A stretch of 64,000 nt of DNA from Bacillus thuringiensis (GTDB lineage: Bacteria; Bacillota; Bacilli; Bacillales; Bacillaceae_G). The stretch is taken from positions 1-64,000 of the forward strand of contig NZ_JACYOF010000002.1 in assembly GCF_014932895.1 (NCBI RefSeq). The letters run 5' to 3'. The position numbers and the translations under genes are program-made. The notes under the pieces are model-generated. The model saw only the letters and a program-made list of their open reading frames with translations. It was not told the DNA's origin and ran no database searches. Below, one piece after another: positions 17,990 through 27,039 of the stretch (position 1 is the stretch's first letter; every line of letters starts with the position of its first letter).

Positions 17990-19144
17990 TTACTTTGTTT
18001 CACCTTTCTGACTCAGTGTACCTATACTTTCAATTGCTTCAAAATGTTTATACGCTTTTTCTGCTAATTCTTTTCGTTCTTCTGGTAATTCTATATATTT
18101 CATTACGTTTTCTATTATTTTTTCATACGGAGTAAATACAATTCCTGGCCACTCTATCTCATCTTCTGGATTACTATTTTCCGAAATAATAAATTTCTTA
18201 TTTGCGACTGCATAAGAAACTCGAGGTGTTTCAAGAATTCCTGATAAGTAAAAGTGAATATTTAATATAATTTTAGACCTAGCAATCAACTCATTTCTAA
18301 CAATTCCCCACGCATTATTTTTAAAAACTATATTTAAATTCGGTGCAACTGCTTTTAATTGATCGAAAATAGCCTGCCGTCTCGGATTAAGAGCACCTAT
18401 GAACAGGATATCGATATCTTCAGAAAGCTCACCTTCAAATGCATCTTTTTTTATTTCCAAAGTTGGAGCATAGTTCATTCCTACATGTTTTATTTCTTTC
18501 CCTACTCCTTTTTGTTTTAACCATTCTATATTTTGTTTACTATAATCCCAAATCACTCTATCTTTTAATAATATTAAATAAAGCGGGTGCGCATATGGAC
18601 TTCCTTCGTATAGCTGTTCTAAATTATAAATAATTGCATTTTCCGGAAGGAGGTTCGGGTTATATGCATATGTATGTGCTCCAAAAACTATTGTATTTTC
18701 CACATTTTCTAGTATTGTTTCTGATATAATTACTGTATTTCCCTCCTGCTCCAATCGCCATTTTAAAGCTCGCGCAACATCTATGAAACTACCATACGTA
18801 TTCGGGCATATAAAAAGACAATAATCATATTCTTTATTCAAATAAGCTTCCATTAACCTTAAATTATTTTTATATAAATCCACATCAGGATATTGAACTA
18901 ACAACTCATTTGCATGTTTTTTTGCTACTTTATATAATCCAGCATAATAAGCAGCAATGCACCTTCTTAATTCGATTCTTTGTCGATCCTCATCTAATAC
19001 ATTCATATCCAAAAGGAGACTTGCAATACAATACGCTTTTAAATGATCACGATCATAATAATAATCTAGTAGTGGCATCAATTCTTCATACGTATTTCCA
19101 TGCACCGATTCCCCTAGTTCAACCGCCCATCGTATTAATTCCAT
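17990..19144 (-). CDS. Glycosyltransferase, GT-B type
   Basis: 384 residues. The first ~115 are helical and TPR-like (RIELRRCIAAYYAGLYKVAKKH). The rest forms a two-lobed GT-B-like domain: YCLFICPNTYGSFIDVARALKW, then VGMNYAPTLEI, DIDILFIGALNPRRQAIFDQL and VSYAVANKKFIISENS. The last blocks match the glycosyl-transferase group 1 C-terminal domain of DUF3880-type proteins. It is the second gene of a pair with the GT2 gene upstream (34 nt gap). Donor and acceptor are unknown; the context suggests a surface or spore-coat glycan. Confidence 0.75.
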   Translation of the reverse strand: MELIRWAVELGESVHGNTYEELMPLLDYYYDRDHLKAYCIASLLLDMNVLDEDRQRIELRRCIAAYYAGLYKVAKKHANELLVQYPDVDLYKNNLRLMEAYLNKEYDYCLFICPNTYGSFIDVARALKWRLEQEGNTVIISETILENVENTIVFGAHTYAYNPNLLPENAIIYNLEQLYEGSPYAHPLYLILLKDRVIWDYSKQNIEWLKQKGVGKEIKHVGMNYAPTLEIKKDAFEGELSEDIDILFIGALNPRRQAIFDQLKAVAPNLNIVFKNNAWGIVRNELIARSKIILNIHFYLSGILETPRVSYAVANKKFIISENSNPEDEIEWPGIVFTPYEKIIENVMKYIELPEERKELAEKAYKHFEAIESIGTLSQKGETK

Positions 19145-19178
19145 GATTACTCCACTACTCCTTTAACCGAAAATGTAT

Positions 19179-20399
19179 TTAATAAAATTTCGCATTATTC
19201 TCTACCATGTTTGCTATATGCAACGGTATCTCTTCTTTTTTCGATTCCAAATACTTTTGTGACCTTGCACCTAAATGTTTTTTATGAGGTATATAGAAAG
19301 CACTTATAGAAATTTCATAGTCAAATAAGTAATCATACACATGATAATCTACAAATAGAAGATCCTCTTTTGGAAAAGGAACTTCCTTCCCTTGCAGGGC
19401 ATACATCAACGCAATATTATTTTGAGATCGTAGTCGATACAATCTTGCAAGTTGGTATAATGGTTCTGCTCGAGTTGGTCTATATTCCCATGCTTTTTGA
19501 AAATAAAAAACAGCTAATGATAAATATTGCTCTTCTTGTATCTTAACTTGTTCTTTTTCATCCTTATCTATTACTTCATGTAGTTTATTTGCTGAACGAT
19601 TTGCTAAATGCTCATAACAAAATCCTATTCGTAATAACGAATAGAATACCTCTTCAACCCATCCTCCAGCTTCCACTCGTTTTTTGTACCATTTAATCGA
19701 ATCTTCAAATTGATTTAAATGATAATAAGTTTGAGCTAAATAAAATAAATACCTTATATACAAATCTGGTGTAGTTTCTGGATCATTTATCCCTCGTAAC
19801 AACAACCTTTCATCTCTTTCAAATTTATCGCCCTTACTTCCACCATCCCCAGGATCATTAACGACAAGAGTATCTAACCTAGCTACTCTCGTATTGTAAT
19901 TCGCTCCAACTTTGGAACGATCAATATCCCAATACTCATGAGTAACACCGACTGATTTCCATGGTAAAGAAGCTTTCAAAAGACGTGTAAGCCAATATTT
20001 AATATGAATATCATATTGCAATGTAAGGTAATGATCTTCAGTTAAGCTGCTTTTATCAAAATCCGGCTCAACTTCTAAAATCATGTCCGCATCAAGTATT
20101 AATAAATAATCTGCTTCTGGATACGTCTTTTGGGCTAATGACACAGCTAAACTTCTGTTATAACCAAAGTTTTTAAATGGCTCATGATGAACCGTTCCTT
20201 GTATATTATTTTCTTCACACCATTTTTCAATAATTTCTGGTGTATTATCTGTCGATCCGGTATCACAAATAGAAACAAAATCTACAATTGATTTTGTTGC
20301 ATTTAAACACCTTTCCATAATTCTAGACTCGTTTTTTACAATCATACAAAGACATAACTTTTTTTCTTCCTTTACATTCTTCACCTGCTCATTTCCCAT
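19179..20399 (-). CDS. Family 2 glycosyltransferase with TPR-like tail
   Basis: 406 residues. The N-terminal GT-A domain shows LCLCMIVKNESRIMERCL, then CDTGSTDNTPEII (nucleotide-sugar binding) and LLILDADM (DxD metal site). Residues ~210-340 contain repeated helical hairpins (YIRYLFYLAQTYYHLNQFEDS and YRPTRAEPLYQLARLYRL), typical of TPRs attached to protein-glycosylating GT2 enzymes. The ribosome site GAGGTGG lies 5 nt from the ATG. It is first of a two-gene operon. The acceptor is unknown. Confidence 0.85.
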   Translation of the reverse strand: MGNEQVKNVKEEKKLCLCMIVKNESRIMERCLNATKSIVDFVSICDTGSTDNTPEIIEKWCEENNIQGTVHHEPFKNFGYNRSLAVSLAQKTYPEADYLLILDADMILEVEPDFDKSSLTEDHYLTLQYDIHIKYWLTRLLKASLPWKSVGVTHEYWDIDRSKVGANYNTRVARLDTLVVNDPGDGGSKGDKFERDERLLLRGINDPETTPDLYIRYLFYLAQTYYHLNQFEDSIKWYKKRVEAGGWVEEVFYSLLRIGFCYEHLANRSANKLHEVIDKDEKEQVKIQEEQYLSLAVFYFQKAWEYRPTRAEPLYQLARLYRLRSQNNIALMYALQGKEVPFPKEDLLFVDYHVYDYLFDYEISISAFYIPHKKHLGARSQKYLESKKEEIPLHIANMVENNAKFY

Positions 20400-20607
20400 T
20401 TAACCACCTCATATTTTATTAACACGCTCTTCTCATATGTAACACCATTTCATAGCTACACTGATGACATAATCACCCTTTTACTATTTATGAAAACATC
20501 ATTTTATTTATTCTTATTTTTATAATGAGACACTATTTACTGGTTTACTTTAGGACAAATGAACACATGGTAATTAATTTGAAAATTAGTATAAGAAATG
20601 AGTAACA

Positions 20608-20643
20608 AAAAAGAAGCTTGTACATAAGCACGAGCCTCTTTTC
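20608..20643 (-). terminator. Terminator left by a decayed 6-phosphogluconate dehydrogenase gene
   Basis: An imperfect 9-bp stem (GAGGCTCGT with ACAAGCTTC, one mismatch and one wobble) followed by six U residues on the minus strand, just after the gnd remnant. Confidence 0.55.
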
Positions 20644-20653
20644 AAAACACCTT

Positions 20654-20791
20654 TTATTTTTTTACAACCTCATGTCCACCGAATTGATTACGAAGTGCTG
20701 AAACTACTTTTCCATGGAATGTATAATCTTCTTGAGAACGGTAGCGCATAAATAATGACATCGCGATTACTGGTGCCGCTGCTTGTAGTTC
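20654..20791 (-). pseudogene. Remnant of 6-phosphogluconate dehydrogenase, C-terminal ~45 codons only
   Basis: On the minus strand an open stretch ending at TAA 20654-20656 reads LQAAAPVIAMSLFMRYRSQ, then DYTFHGKVVSALRNQFGG and HEVVKK. This is the C-terminal tail of decarboxylating 6-phosphogluconate dehydrogenases of the short (YqeC/GntZ) type, which normally are ~300 residues. Nothing upstream encodes the NADP-binding or catalytic parts, so this is a deletion remnant with its original terminator still present. The rest of 20400-20995 holds no other gene that I can see. Confidence 0.7.
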
Positions 20792-20893
20792 AACACATAC
20801 ATAAACACAGTCCTTCAATACTTTATTTATCAGGTATTAATCAAGAGCTGAAGAATTTATTCACTACTACTACAAATCGATTAAAACAAAATT

Positions 20894-20937
20894 AAAAGGC
20901 ATAAGTCCTCCAGTATTGAACCAGACTTATGCCTCAA
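20894..20937 (-). terminator. adhA terminator
   Basis: A perfect 11-bp stem (AGGCATAAGTC with GACTTATGCCT, 20897-20907 and 20924-20934), with TTTTAATTTT after it on the minus strand. Confidence 0.75.
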
Positions 20938-20995
20938 AATCTATCTTTTATATATTTAAAGAATTTCACACCGACGATGATTTAAACAAAGTGAA

Positions 20996-22039
20996 TTATT
21001 TACTATCGCAATTACACTTATGCTGTTTAAAATCGATTACCATACGGCCCTGGATTCTACCCTGTTCCATTTCTTCGAATACATCTTGTACTTCATCTAG
21101 AGGACAAGTTTGAACAACTGGCACTACTTTTCCTTCTGCGCCGAACATAAATGCCTCCTCTAGATCCTTACGAGTACCAACTAGAGAACCAACTACTTCA
21201 ATTCCATCTAATACAAGTCGCGGAATGTTTAAGTCCATAGTTTCTACTGGTAAACCTACCGCAACTACTTTACCGCAAGCACGTACTGCATCAACTGCTG
21301 AATTGAAGGCTACTTTAGAAACTGCTGTTACTACAGCAGCATAAGCGCCACCAAACACCTCTTGAACAATTTTATCAGCAGGACCTTGAGTAATTGGATT
21401 GATAGTCATATCGGCACCAACTTCTTTTGCTAAGGCTAATTTGTCGTCATTGATATCTACTGCAATTACCTTTGCACCAAATACATTTTTAGCATATTGG
21501 ATAGCTAGGTTACCTAATCCACCACAACCATAGATTACGATAGGTTGACCAGGTTTAATGTCTGATACTTTAATAGCTTTATATGTAGTTACACCTGCAC
21601 ATGTAATTGATGATGCTTGAGCAGGATCTAATCCTTCTGGTACTTTCACCGCATAATCAGCTGTAACAATACATTGTTCAGCCATACCACCATCTACTGT
21701 ATAACCAGCATTCTTAACTTCACGACAGAATGTCTCTCTACCAGTTATGCAATATTCACAACGTCCACAAGATTGGAACATCCATGCAATACTTACACGA
21801 TCACCAATCTTAAGTGAAGTAACATCATCAGCAATTTTAGTAACAATACCTACACCCTCATGGCCAAGGATGCGGCCATCTGTATTACCAAAATCATGAT
21901 TCGCAACGTGTAAGTCAGTGTGGCAAACCCCACAATACTCTACATCTACTAGCGCTTCGCCTGAGCGTAACGGGCGTAATTCTTTTTCAATAACTTCAAT
22001 GTTTGCTTTGCTATTTTTATTAACCACTACTGCTTTCAT
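20996..22039 (-). CDS. adhA: Zinc-dependent alcohol dehydrogenase
   Basis: A 347-residue medium-chain dehydrogenase that interconverts primary alcohols and aldehydes with NAD(H). Catalytic-zinc ligands are C36 ([11 protein letters not shown]), H60-E61 (LGHEGVG) and C147 (ITCAGVT). Structural-zinc cysteines are C91, C94, C97 and C105. The NAD-binding loop is [14 protein letters not shown]. This matches Bacillus AdhA/AdhP. It is monocistronic. The long upstream region has a palindrome at 22147-22170 that may be an operator. The flanking genes are both decayed fragments. Confidence 0.92.
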   Translation of the reverse strand: MKAVVVNKNSKANIEVIEKELRPLRSGEALVDVEYCGVCHTDLHVANHDFGNTDGRILGHEGVGIVTKIADDVTSLKIGDRVSIAWMFQSCGRCEYCITGRETFCREVKNAGYTVDGGMAEQCIVTADYAVKVPEGLDPAQASSITCAGVTTYKAIKVSDIKPGQPIVIYGCGGLGNLAIQYAKNVFGAKVIAVDINDDKLALAKEVGADMTINPITQGPADKIVQEVFGGAYAAVVTAVSKVAFNSAVDAVRACGKVVAVGLPVETMDLNIPRLVLDGIEVVGSLVGTRKDLEEAFMFGAEGKVVPVVQTCPLDEVQDVFEEMEQGRIQGRMVIDFKQHKCNCDSK

Positions 22040-22146
22040 ATGTGATCTCCCCTTTAGTGTTTTAGAATTTTAATGAGTTCGTCTCACAACTTCTGTCTTC
22101 ACTGTTTTGGCTAATTATTGTACCAAATTTAAGTGTTCAATCATCA

Positions 22147-22170
22147 TTACATGTTCATCATAACATGTAA
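22147..22170 (-). promoter_or_regulatory. Inverted repeat upstream of adhA
   Basis: TTACATGT-N8-ACATGTAA, an 8-bp perfect inverted repeat about 110-130 bp upstream of the adhA start. It has no loop or tail suggesting a terminator, so it is a candidate operator. No known regulator motif is matched, including that of Rex. Confidence 0.3.
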
Positions 22171-22300
22171 TTTTACAAACACATTTTGAAATATTGAACA
22201 ATATTTGAATTATTATATAAATCGTTTTTTGACGTATTTAAAGAAAAAAACTGAAATTTCCATTCAGAATTTTATCATATCCACATTAGAATTTAGCAGG

Positions 22301-22460
22301 CTATTCTTTTGATCTTAAATGCGAAGTATATAACGTTTTGTCAGCAAGTTGACTTAATGCCGACTTTTGATAGCTCGTAATCGCAATAATACGTGCTCCT
22401 TTTGTTTTTGCTACTTCTAACGCTTCAAGTAATCCTTTATTACTGCCCGATCGAAAGAAG
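22301..22460 (-). pseudogene. Remnant of an RpiR/MurR-type regulator (SIS domain fragment)
   Basis: On the minus strand, ~52 codons read RSGSNKGLLEALEVAKTKGA, then RIIAITSYQKSALSQLADKT and LYTSHLRSKE before a TAG at 22301. This is the middle of a SIS sugar-phosphate-binding domain as in MurR/RpiR regulators (S-G-S/E-x-K ... I-A-I-T ... S-P/A-L-x-x-L-A-D). The HTH domain, the start of the SIS domain and its C-terminus are missing. With the gnd fragment at 20.65 kb it may be what is left of a sugar-acid utilisation locus. The rest of 22040-22468 holds only the adhA upstream region. Confidence 0.6.
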
Positions 22461-22468
22461 AAAAACCT

Positions 22469-23773
22469 TTATTCGGCATCACTACTTATTTTATTAGCTT
22501 TTATATATTTCCCCATAACATCTTTGTAACGTAATAATCCTGTTTTTGTATTTATTTCTATCTTTTCATCTACGTATGTCGTTCGGAATGTTGCAACTTC
22601 ATCTCGTAAAGAACAGAGGCGAAGCTCTAGTTTATACAATACACCATAACGTTTCGGAACTATAACATAGAGTTGATTTTGCATTTCTATAATTTGAATT
22701 ACTTCATTATTTTCTGTTATATATTTCCCCACACATTCTAATTTGTTTACAAAATTCCGCTCATACGTCTTTATAGGTAAGAGTACCTGAACCTCTTCTC
22801 CATTTACAATTTTAGCTATATTATTTGCAATCTCTATGACTGGTGTAATATTTATATTACTTAGTACAATAATACAAACATTATCTTTTTCGTATCGAAC
22901 TATATAATTCACAAAACCATTGATATCACCAAAATGACTAGTGGAAATATATCGTTCTCGTTCAATGGCCCATCCATATCCATAATCATTTAAATATGCT
23001 GTAAACATTTTTTGACGTGAAACCTCTGAAATTATCTCATTACTTTGCAACTCTTTATGCCATTTAAATAAATCTATAACTGTCGAATACATTCCGTATG
23101 CCCCTGACGGAATAGACATATCTATATATTCAGTTGGGGTTACATCGCCACATATCGTATATCCTGTCGACAATGCTTCTATTATTTCTCTACTTTCATC
23201 CTCACATCCAGTATTACACATTTGTAGCGGTTGACATATATATTTATGTATATACTCTTTATATGATAATCCTGTAATCCTCTCGATTATTATTGCTAAT
23301 AAAATATATCCTGAGTTTGTATAACTATACTGCTCACCTGGCTTAAATTCTAGCGGATACCGCTTAAATAATTGCACCATGTCCTGTTTAGTTATAGGCT
23401 TTCTCATCATGTCCAGCCAATAATTAGGCCAACTTGTGAAATTGGAGATACCAGATGTATGATTTAAAAGGTGATGAATTGTAACTTCTTCCCCATACGA
23501 AAGCTCATCTATATATTTTGTAATTGAATCCTCCACCAAGAGCAATCCACGTTCTTCTAATTGAAAAATCGCAGTACAAGTAAAAGCTTTCGTTAATGAT
23601 CCAATTCGAAACTTTGTATCAATAGTATGAGGAATATTATATGTAAAATTCGCTGTTCCAAATGCTTCGCTTAATAATATTTCATCATTCTTTGCAATAA
23701 GTACCGTACCATTAAAATAACTGGCCTCAGCTAAACTTGACATATACCTCTGTAACAGAGCCTTTTCTTTCAT
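22469..23773 (-). CDS. Serine hydrolase, class C beta-lactamase fold
   Basis: 434 residues without a signal peptide. The nucleophile motif is S59-L-T-K62 (RIGSLTKAF), the Y-x-N motif is in EQYSYTNSGY, and HFGDING replaces the KTG box. This is the catalytic triad layout of the beta-lactamase/D-alanyl carboxypeptidase/esterase (PF00144) family, with an extra C-terminal beta domain (~335-434). The substrate is unknown. The gene follows a response regulator by 9 nt, so it is probably the third gene of the two-component operon. Confidence 0.85.
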   Translation of the reverse strand: MKEKALLQRYMSSLAEASYFNGTVLIAKNDEILLSEAFGTANFTYNIPHTIDTKFRIGSLTKAFTCTAIFQLEERGLLLVEDSITKYIDELSYGEEVTIHHLLNHTSGISNFTSWPNYWLDMMRKPITKQDMVQLFKRYPLEFKPGEQYSYTNSGYILLAIIIERITGLSYKEYIHKYICQPLQMCNTGCEDESREIIEALSTGYTICGDVTPTEYIDMSIPSGAYGMYSTVIDLFKWHKELQSNEIISEVSRQKMFTAYLNDYGYGWAIERERYISTSHFGDINGFVNYIVRYEKDNVCIIVLSNINITPVIEIANNIAKIVNGEEVQVLLPIKTYERNFVNKLECVGKYITENNEVIQIIEMQNQLYVIVPKRYGVLYKLELRLCSLRDEVATFRTTYVDEKIEINTKTGLLRYKDVMGKYIKANKISSDAE

Positions 23774-23782
23774 ATGTCCCTC

Positions 23783-24418
23783 CTAAATAGCCCCATGTTT
23801 CACCGCATATAATGCAGCTTGTGTACGATCATCCACTTCCAATTTAGCCAAAACGTTTGAAACGTGTGTTTTCACAGTTTGTTCCGTAATATAAAGCTCT
23901 ACTGCAATTTCCTTATTACTTCTTCCTTTTGCAATTTCACGAAGTACCTCTTGCTCCCTTTTGGTTAGCATAGAAAAAGGATTTTCTTTTTCCTTCTTTT
24001 CTGCAGAACGTCCTATTAATGCGGGTGTTACTTTCGGATGAAAATTCGCATTTCCTTGATGTACTGCAATGATAGAAGCGACAAGTTGCTCAGGTTGTAC
24101 TTCTTTTAATTGATAACCATCTGCTCCAGCTTCAAGTGCTGGTAAAACATAATCTTGCTCTGAAAAACTACTTAACATAAGTATCTTTATCGTTTCATCG
24201 TATTGTTTTATACGTTTTGTCGCCTCAATTCCATCCATTTTCGGCATTGATACATCCATTAGTACGACATCCGGTTTTTCTTTTTGTACAAAACATAGTG
24301 CCTCTTCACCATTTTCTGCTTCCCCAATAATTTCAAACTCTTCTCTCGTTTTCAAAAAGAATACAAGTCCTCTTCGAACGATATGATGGTCCTCAACTAG
24401 CAGCAATTTAATCTTCAC
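23783..24418 (-). CDS. NarL/LuxR-family response regulator (AirR/YhcZ-like)
   Basis: 211 residues. The receiver domain has acidic pocket E9-D10, phospho-acceptor D55 (VVLMDVSMPK) and a conserved lysine in LKEVQPEQL. The LuxR-type HTH (~140-205) reads LTKREQEVLREIAKGRSNKE, then TEQTVKTHVSNVLAKL. It lies 14 nt downstream of a GAF-domain histidine kinase of the matching HisKA_3 class, so it is the cognate regulator. The target genes are unknown; the adjacent serine hydrolase gene is an obvious candidate. Confidence 0.9.
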   Translation of the reverse strand: MKIKLLLVEDHHIVRRGLVFFLKTREEFEIIGEAENGEEALCFVQKEKPDVVLMDVSMPKMDGIEATKRIKQYDETIKILMLSSFSEQDYVLPALEAGADGYQLKEVQPEQLVASIIAVHQGNANFHPKVTPALIGRSAEKKEKENPFSMLTKREQEVLREIAKGRSNKEIAVELYITEQTVKTHVSNVLAKLEVDDRTQAALYAVKHGAI

Positions 24419-24432
24419 CTATCTTCTCCCCT

Positions 24433-25551
24433 TCAAACTGGCAATTGAATTTCTATTTTTGTACCCTGTTTCAGCTCTGTTGTAATTTGAAATGATCCCC
24501 TCATTAACTGAATACGTTCCTTCATACTTTTCAAACCAAGTGCGGACTCTCTTACTTGCCCTTGTATAAATCCTATTCCGTTATCTTCTATGTAAAAATG
24601 TAACTGGTTATTTTCTATTCTTAAAAGAACATTTACCTTTTCACACGAAGCATGTTTTTTGCAATTATGTAGTGCTTCTTGACTAATACGCCATAAAACT
24701 TCCTCTATTTCATCCCCAATTGAAACCATCCCATCAATTCGAACTTCCACTTGAATTCCTAATAGCTTCCCGTAATTTTGAATCGCTTCTGCTAAACCTT
24801 TTTCTAATCCCTCAGGTCTTAATTGCCAAATTAATAGCGTCATCTCTTGTAATGCTTCTTGTGATAATTCTCCAATATAACTTAACATCTCTTGCAGCTC
24901 TCTATTTTGCGTCATATTCAGAGTACCTTTCGCTGTTAGCATAATAGAAAATAACAATTGTTTAACTGAATCATGTAAATCACGAGCCAATCGATTTCTT
25001 TCAGCTACAACTACGTATTTACGTTCTTTCTCCACTAACTGAATACGTTGTATTGTCGTTCCAATTTGAAATGCAATCGATTCTAATAACGCTAACTCTT
25101 CCTCAGAAAAATGCGTCTTATGAGGCGCGGCCACATTTAACAGACCAAATTTATCTGATCCAGACCTTAGCGGAATTGTTGCATGATGTGTAACATCTTC
25201 TGTTTCACCCCAATTACATTCAATCGCATCTTCAATACGTTTACATTCAATAATGTTTGTCGCTTTTTCCAATCTGCCATTCACAAAACGCTCTACACAC
25301 CAACAATCTCCTTCACACATCGGCTTCTTCTCCTGCCACGCAAGAGCTGGTGGTAAGTTTTGGTCTACAAGCATACGGTGCTTTCCACTTTCATCAATAA
25401 AGAATATCCACCCTGTTTGTAAATTCATAACTTGTAACAATGTATGTAAAACTTTTTCTAACATGTTCTGTAAGTTTGTTGCTTCATTTAACAATTCCGC
25501 AATTTCTTTTAATGCTTCTAAACGATGCATCTCTTTTTCTTCAAATTTCAT
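24433..25551 (-). CDS. GAF-domain sensor histidine kinase with cysteine cluster (AirS/YhcY-like)
   Basis: 372 residues from ATG 25551, after GGTG; an ATG four codons upstream is less well placed. Residues ~20-175 form a GAF domain. After ~15 residues of linker come HisKA_3 (ARDLHDSVKQLLFSI) and a HATPase_c domain ending in GLKSMKERIQLMRGSF and a DNGIGF motif. The GAF domain holds C-x3-C-x-C (MCEGDCWCVERF) plus two later cysteines (IIECKRI and AIECNWG). A similar set in Staphylococcus aureus AirS holds a redox-active [2Fe-2S] cluster, so redox or oxygen sensing is a reasoned inference. There are no membrane segments. Confidence 0.85.
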   Translation of the reverse strand: MKFEEKEMHRLEALKEIAELLNEATNLQNMLEKVLHTLLQVMNLQTGWIFFIDESGKHRMLVDQNLPPALAWQEKKPMCEGDCWCVERFVNGRLEKATNIIECKRIEDAIECNWGETEDVTHHATIPLRSGSDKFGLLNVAAPHKTHFSEEELALLESIAFQIGTTIQRIQLVEKERKYVVVAERNRLARDLHDSVKQLLFSIMLTAKGTLNMTQNRELQEMLSYIGELSQEALQEMTLLIWQLRPEGLEKGLAEAIQNYGKLLGIQVEVRIDGMVSIGDEIEEVLWRISQEALHNCKKHASCEKVNVLLRIENNQLHFYIEDNGIGFIQGQVRESALGLKSMKERIQLMRGSFQITTELKQGTKIEIQLPV

Positions 25552-25603
25552 TCTCATCACCAACTATCATTATAACATTAAGAAATTTCTAAATTCTACA
25601 AAT

Positions 25604-25637
25604 AAAAAAAGAGCTGAATTCCTTTAGCTCTTTTTTC
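25604..25637 (-). terminator. Terminator downstream of mscS
   Basis: An 11-bp stem (AAAAAAGAGCT with AGCTCTTTTTT, ~9-nt loop). It works in either direction but lies downstream of the mscS-type gene. The stretch from it to 25784 holds no recognised gene. Confidence 0.7.
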
Positions 25638-25784
25638 TGTATCAATTTTTAGCAGCATCATTCTTGTTACTGAACCGTGCCAAATGTTAAAATTACTTTT
25701 TTAGTAAGTATCCCATTCAGTTCATTCAAATCTGCTGATCTACAATCCAAATTCTAAATGAAAAGAGAAATTAGCTAGTCTTCT

Positions 25785-26678
25785 TTAATTATCCAATAAA
25801 GATTGTTCCCCATGGATATTCTGTAAACTTTCAGTAGTAACGAACATATTCGCTGCTGGCATTTGTACTTGATTTTTATGGAACATAGACATTAATTCAA
25901 ATCTTACTTGTCTAGAAGTTTCAAAATAATCTTCTGGTTTAATCAAACCTGTAATACAAAATTCATATCCAACATATTTAAGGTTAGGATTTAAGTCCGT
26001 AACACCAACATATTTAAATGGCTCAACAGCATCATTCTCAACTCTATAAAGACTTTGGTCCAATTTTTCATTACAAATAACACATACTTCTTCTAACAAT
26101 TCCTTCACTCTTGTAGGATCTTCCTGATAACTTACCGTGATACGTTCAATAACTCGCATCCATCCTTTATTAAAATTTTGTATCGTTCTAATCTCTCCGT
26201 GTGGTATGGTAAGTAGTTTCCCTGACCATTCACGAATTTGCATAAAACGAATACTAATTTCCTCAATAGTTCCTGAATTCGTTCCGTTAAAAGTTACAAA
26301 ATCGCCAACACGAAACTCTTTATCCGCTAATCTTGCGAAGCCTAATATAACATCTTTCAGCATCTGTTGTGCCGCAAAACCGATAACAACCCCCGCTATC
26401 CCTGCACCTGCAATAATACTTTTTATATCTACGAATTGACTAATTAAATATATGATAAGACTTATGATAATGATATATCTTATAATAGATCGAATTACAC
26501 TTTGAATCGTCTGTTCTACCTCTTCATCAAAAAAACTGGACTTTCTAAAAAACCAATCAATAATGCGGTTTATGACAAATGAAATAATGATAAGAACTAA
26601 AGCAAACAGTAAAAACCTTAAAAGTAAAAACTCCCTTACGTAATTAAAAAATTCCTCAGTATACGTTAATAAACTCAT
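25785..26678 (-). CDS. Small-conductance mechanosensitive channel (MscS family)
   Basis: 297 residues with three hydrophobic segments (~18-40, ~62-82, ~88-110). The third carries the glycine/alanine-rich pore helix (IIAGAGIAGVVIGFAAQQMLKDVILGF). A beta domain (FRVGDFVTFNGTNSGTIEEISIR) and C-terminal alpha/beta domain follow. This is the standard MscS layout; such channels open on hypo-osmotic shock to release solutes. Bacillus homologues include YkuT and YhdY. It is monocistronic. Confidence 0.9.
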   Translation of the reverse strand: MSLLTYTEEFFNYVREFLLLRFLLFALVLIIISFVINRIIDWFFRKSSFFDEEVEQTIQSVIRSIIRYIIIISLIIYLISQFVDIKSIIAGAGIAGVVIGFAAQQMLKDVILGFARLADKEFRVGDFVTFNGTNSGTIEEISIRFMQIREWSGKLLTIPHGEIRTIQNFNKGWMRVIERITVSYQEDPTRVKELLEEVCVICNEKLDQSLYRVENDAVEPFKYVGVTDLNPNLKYVGYEFCITGLIKPEDYFETSRQVRFELMSMFHKNQVQMPAANMFVTTESLQNIHGEQSLLDN

Positions 26679-27039
26679 CTATCCACTTCCTTACTAATGT
26701 AAAATTTCATGCAAAGCTACTTTATTGTAAATAAGCATTTATCATCTCAACACTTTTTTCGGAACACCTTTTTCCCTGACTTTTAATATCACTTTCTTAA
26801 TTATGTATTCCTAATTCATCTTCAACAATATAATCTTTCGATCAATCTTACAACTTTAGATGACCTTTTCTATTTACTATAAATATACCCTTTTTCATAA
26901 CCTAAAGAGAGATTACAATAGCATTTTTTATAAACGACTTTATTTTAAGTTTGCAACACTCACCACGCTCAAAGGAAAATATGCACATAACACCGAATAG
27001 TTCCTTTAAAAATATTTTTACTCGCAGAGGTCACAACCA
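26679..27039. other. Intergenic region, mscS / nudix
   Basis: An AT-rich divergent promoter region of ~360 bp. A 26-codon ORF (26981-27061) with an AAAGGA site overlaps the nudix start out of frame; it shows no recognisable product. No repeat or riboswitch was seen. Confidence 0.4.

Noticed and set aside
25640-25784. A 27-codon minus-strand open stretch ending in VILTFGTVQ before a terminator
   Set aside because: It looks like the tail of a lost gene, but no start or recognisable family could be given, so it is not listed as a pseudogene.
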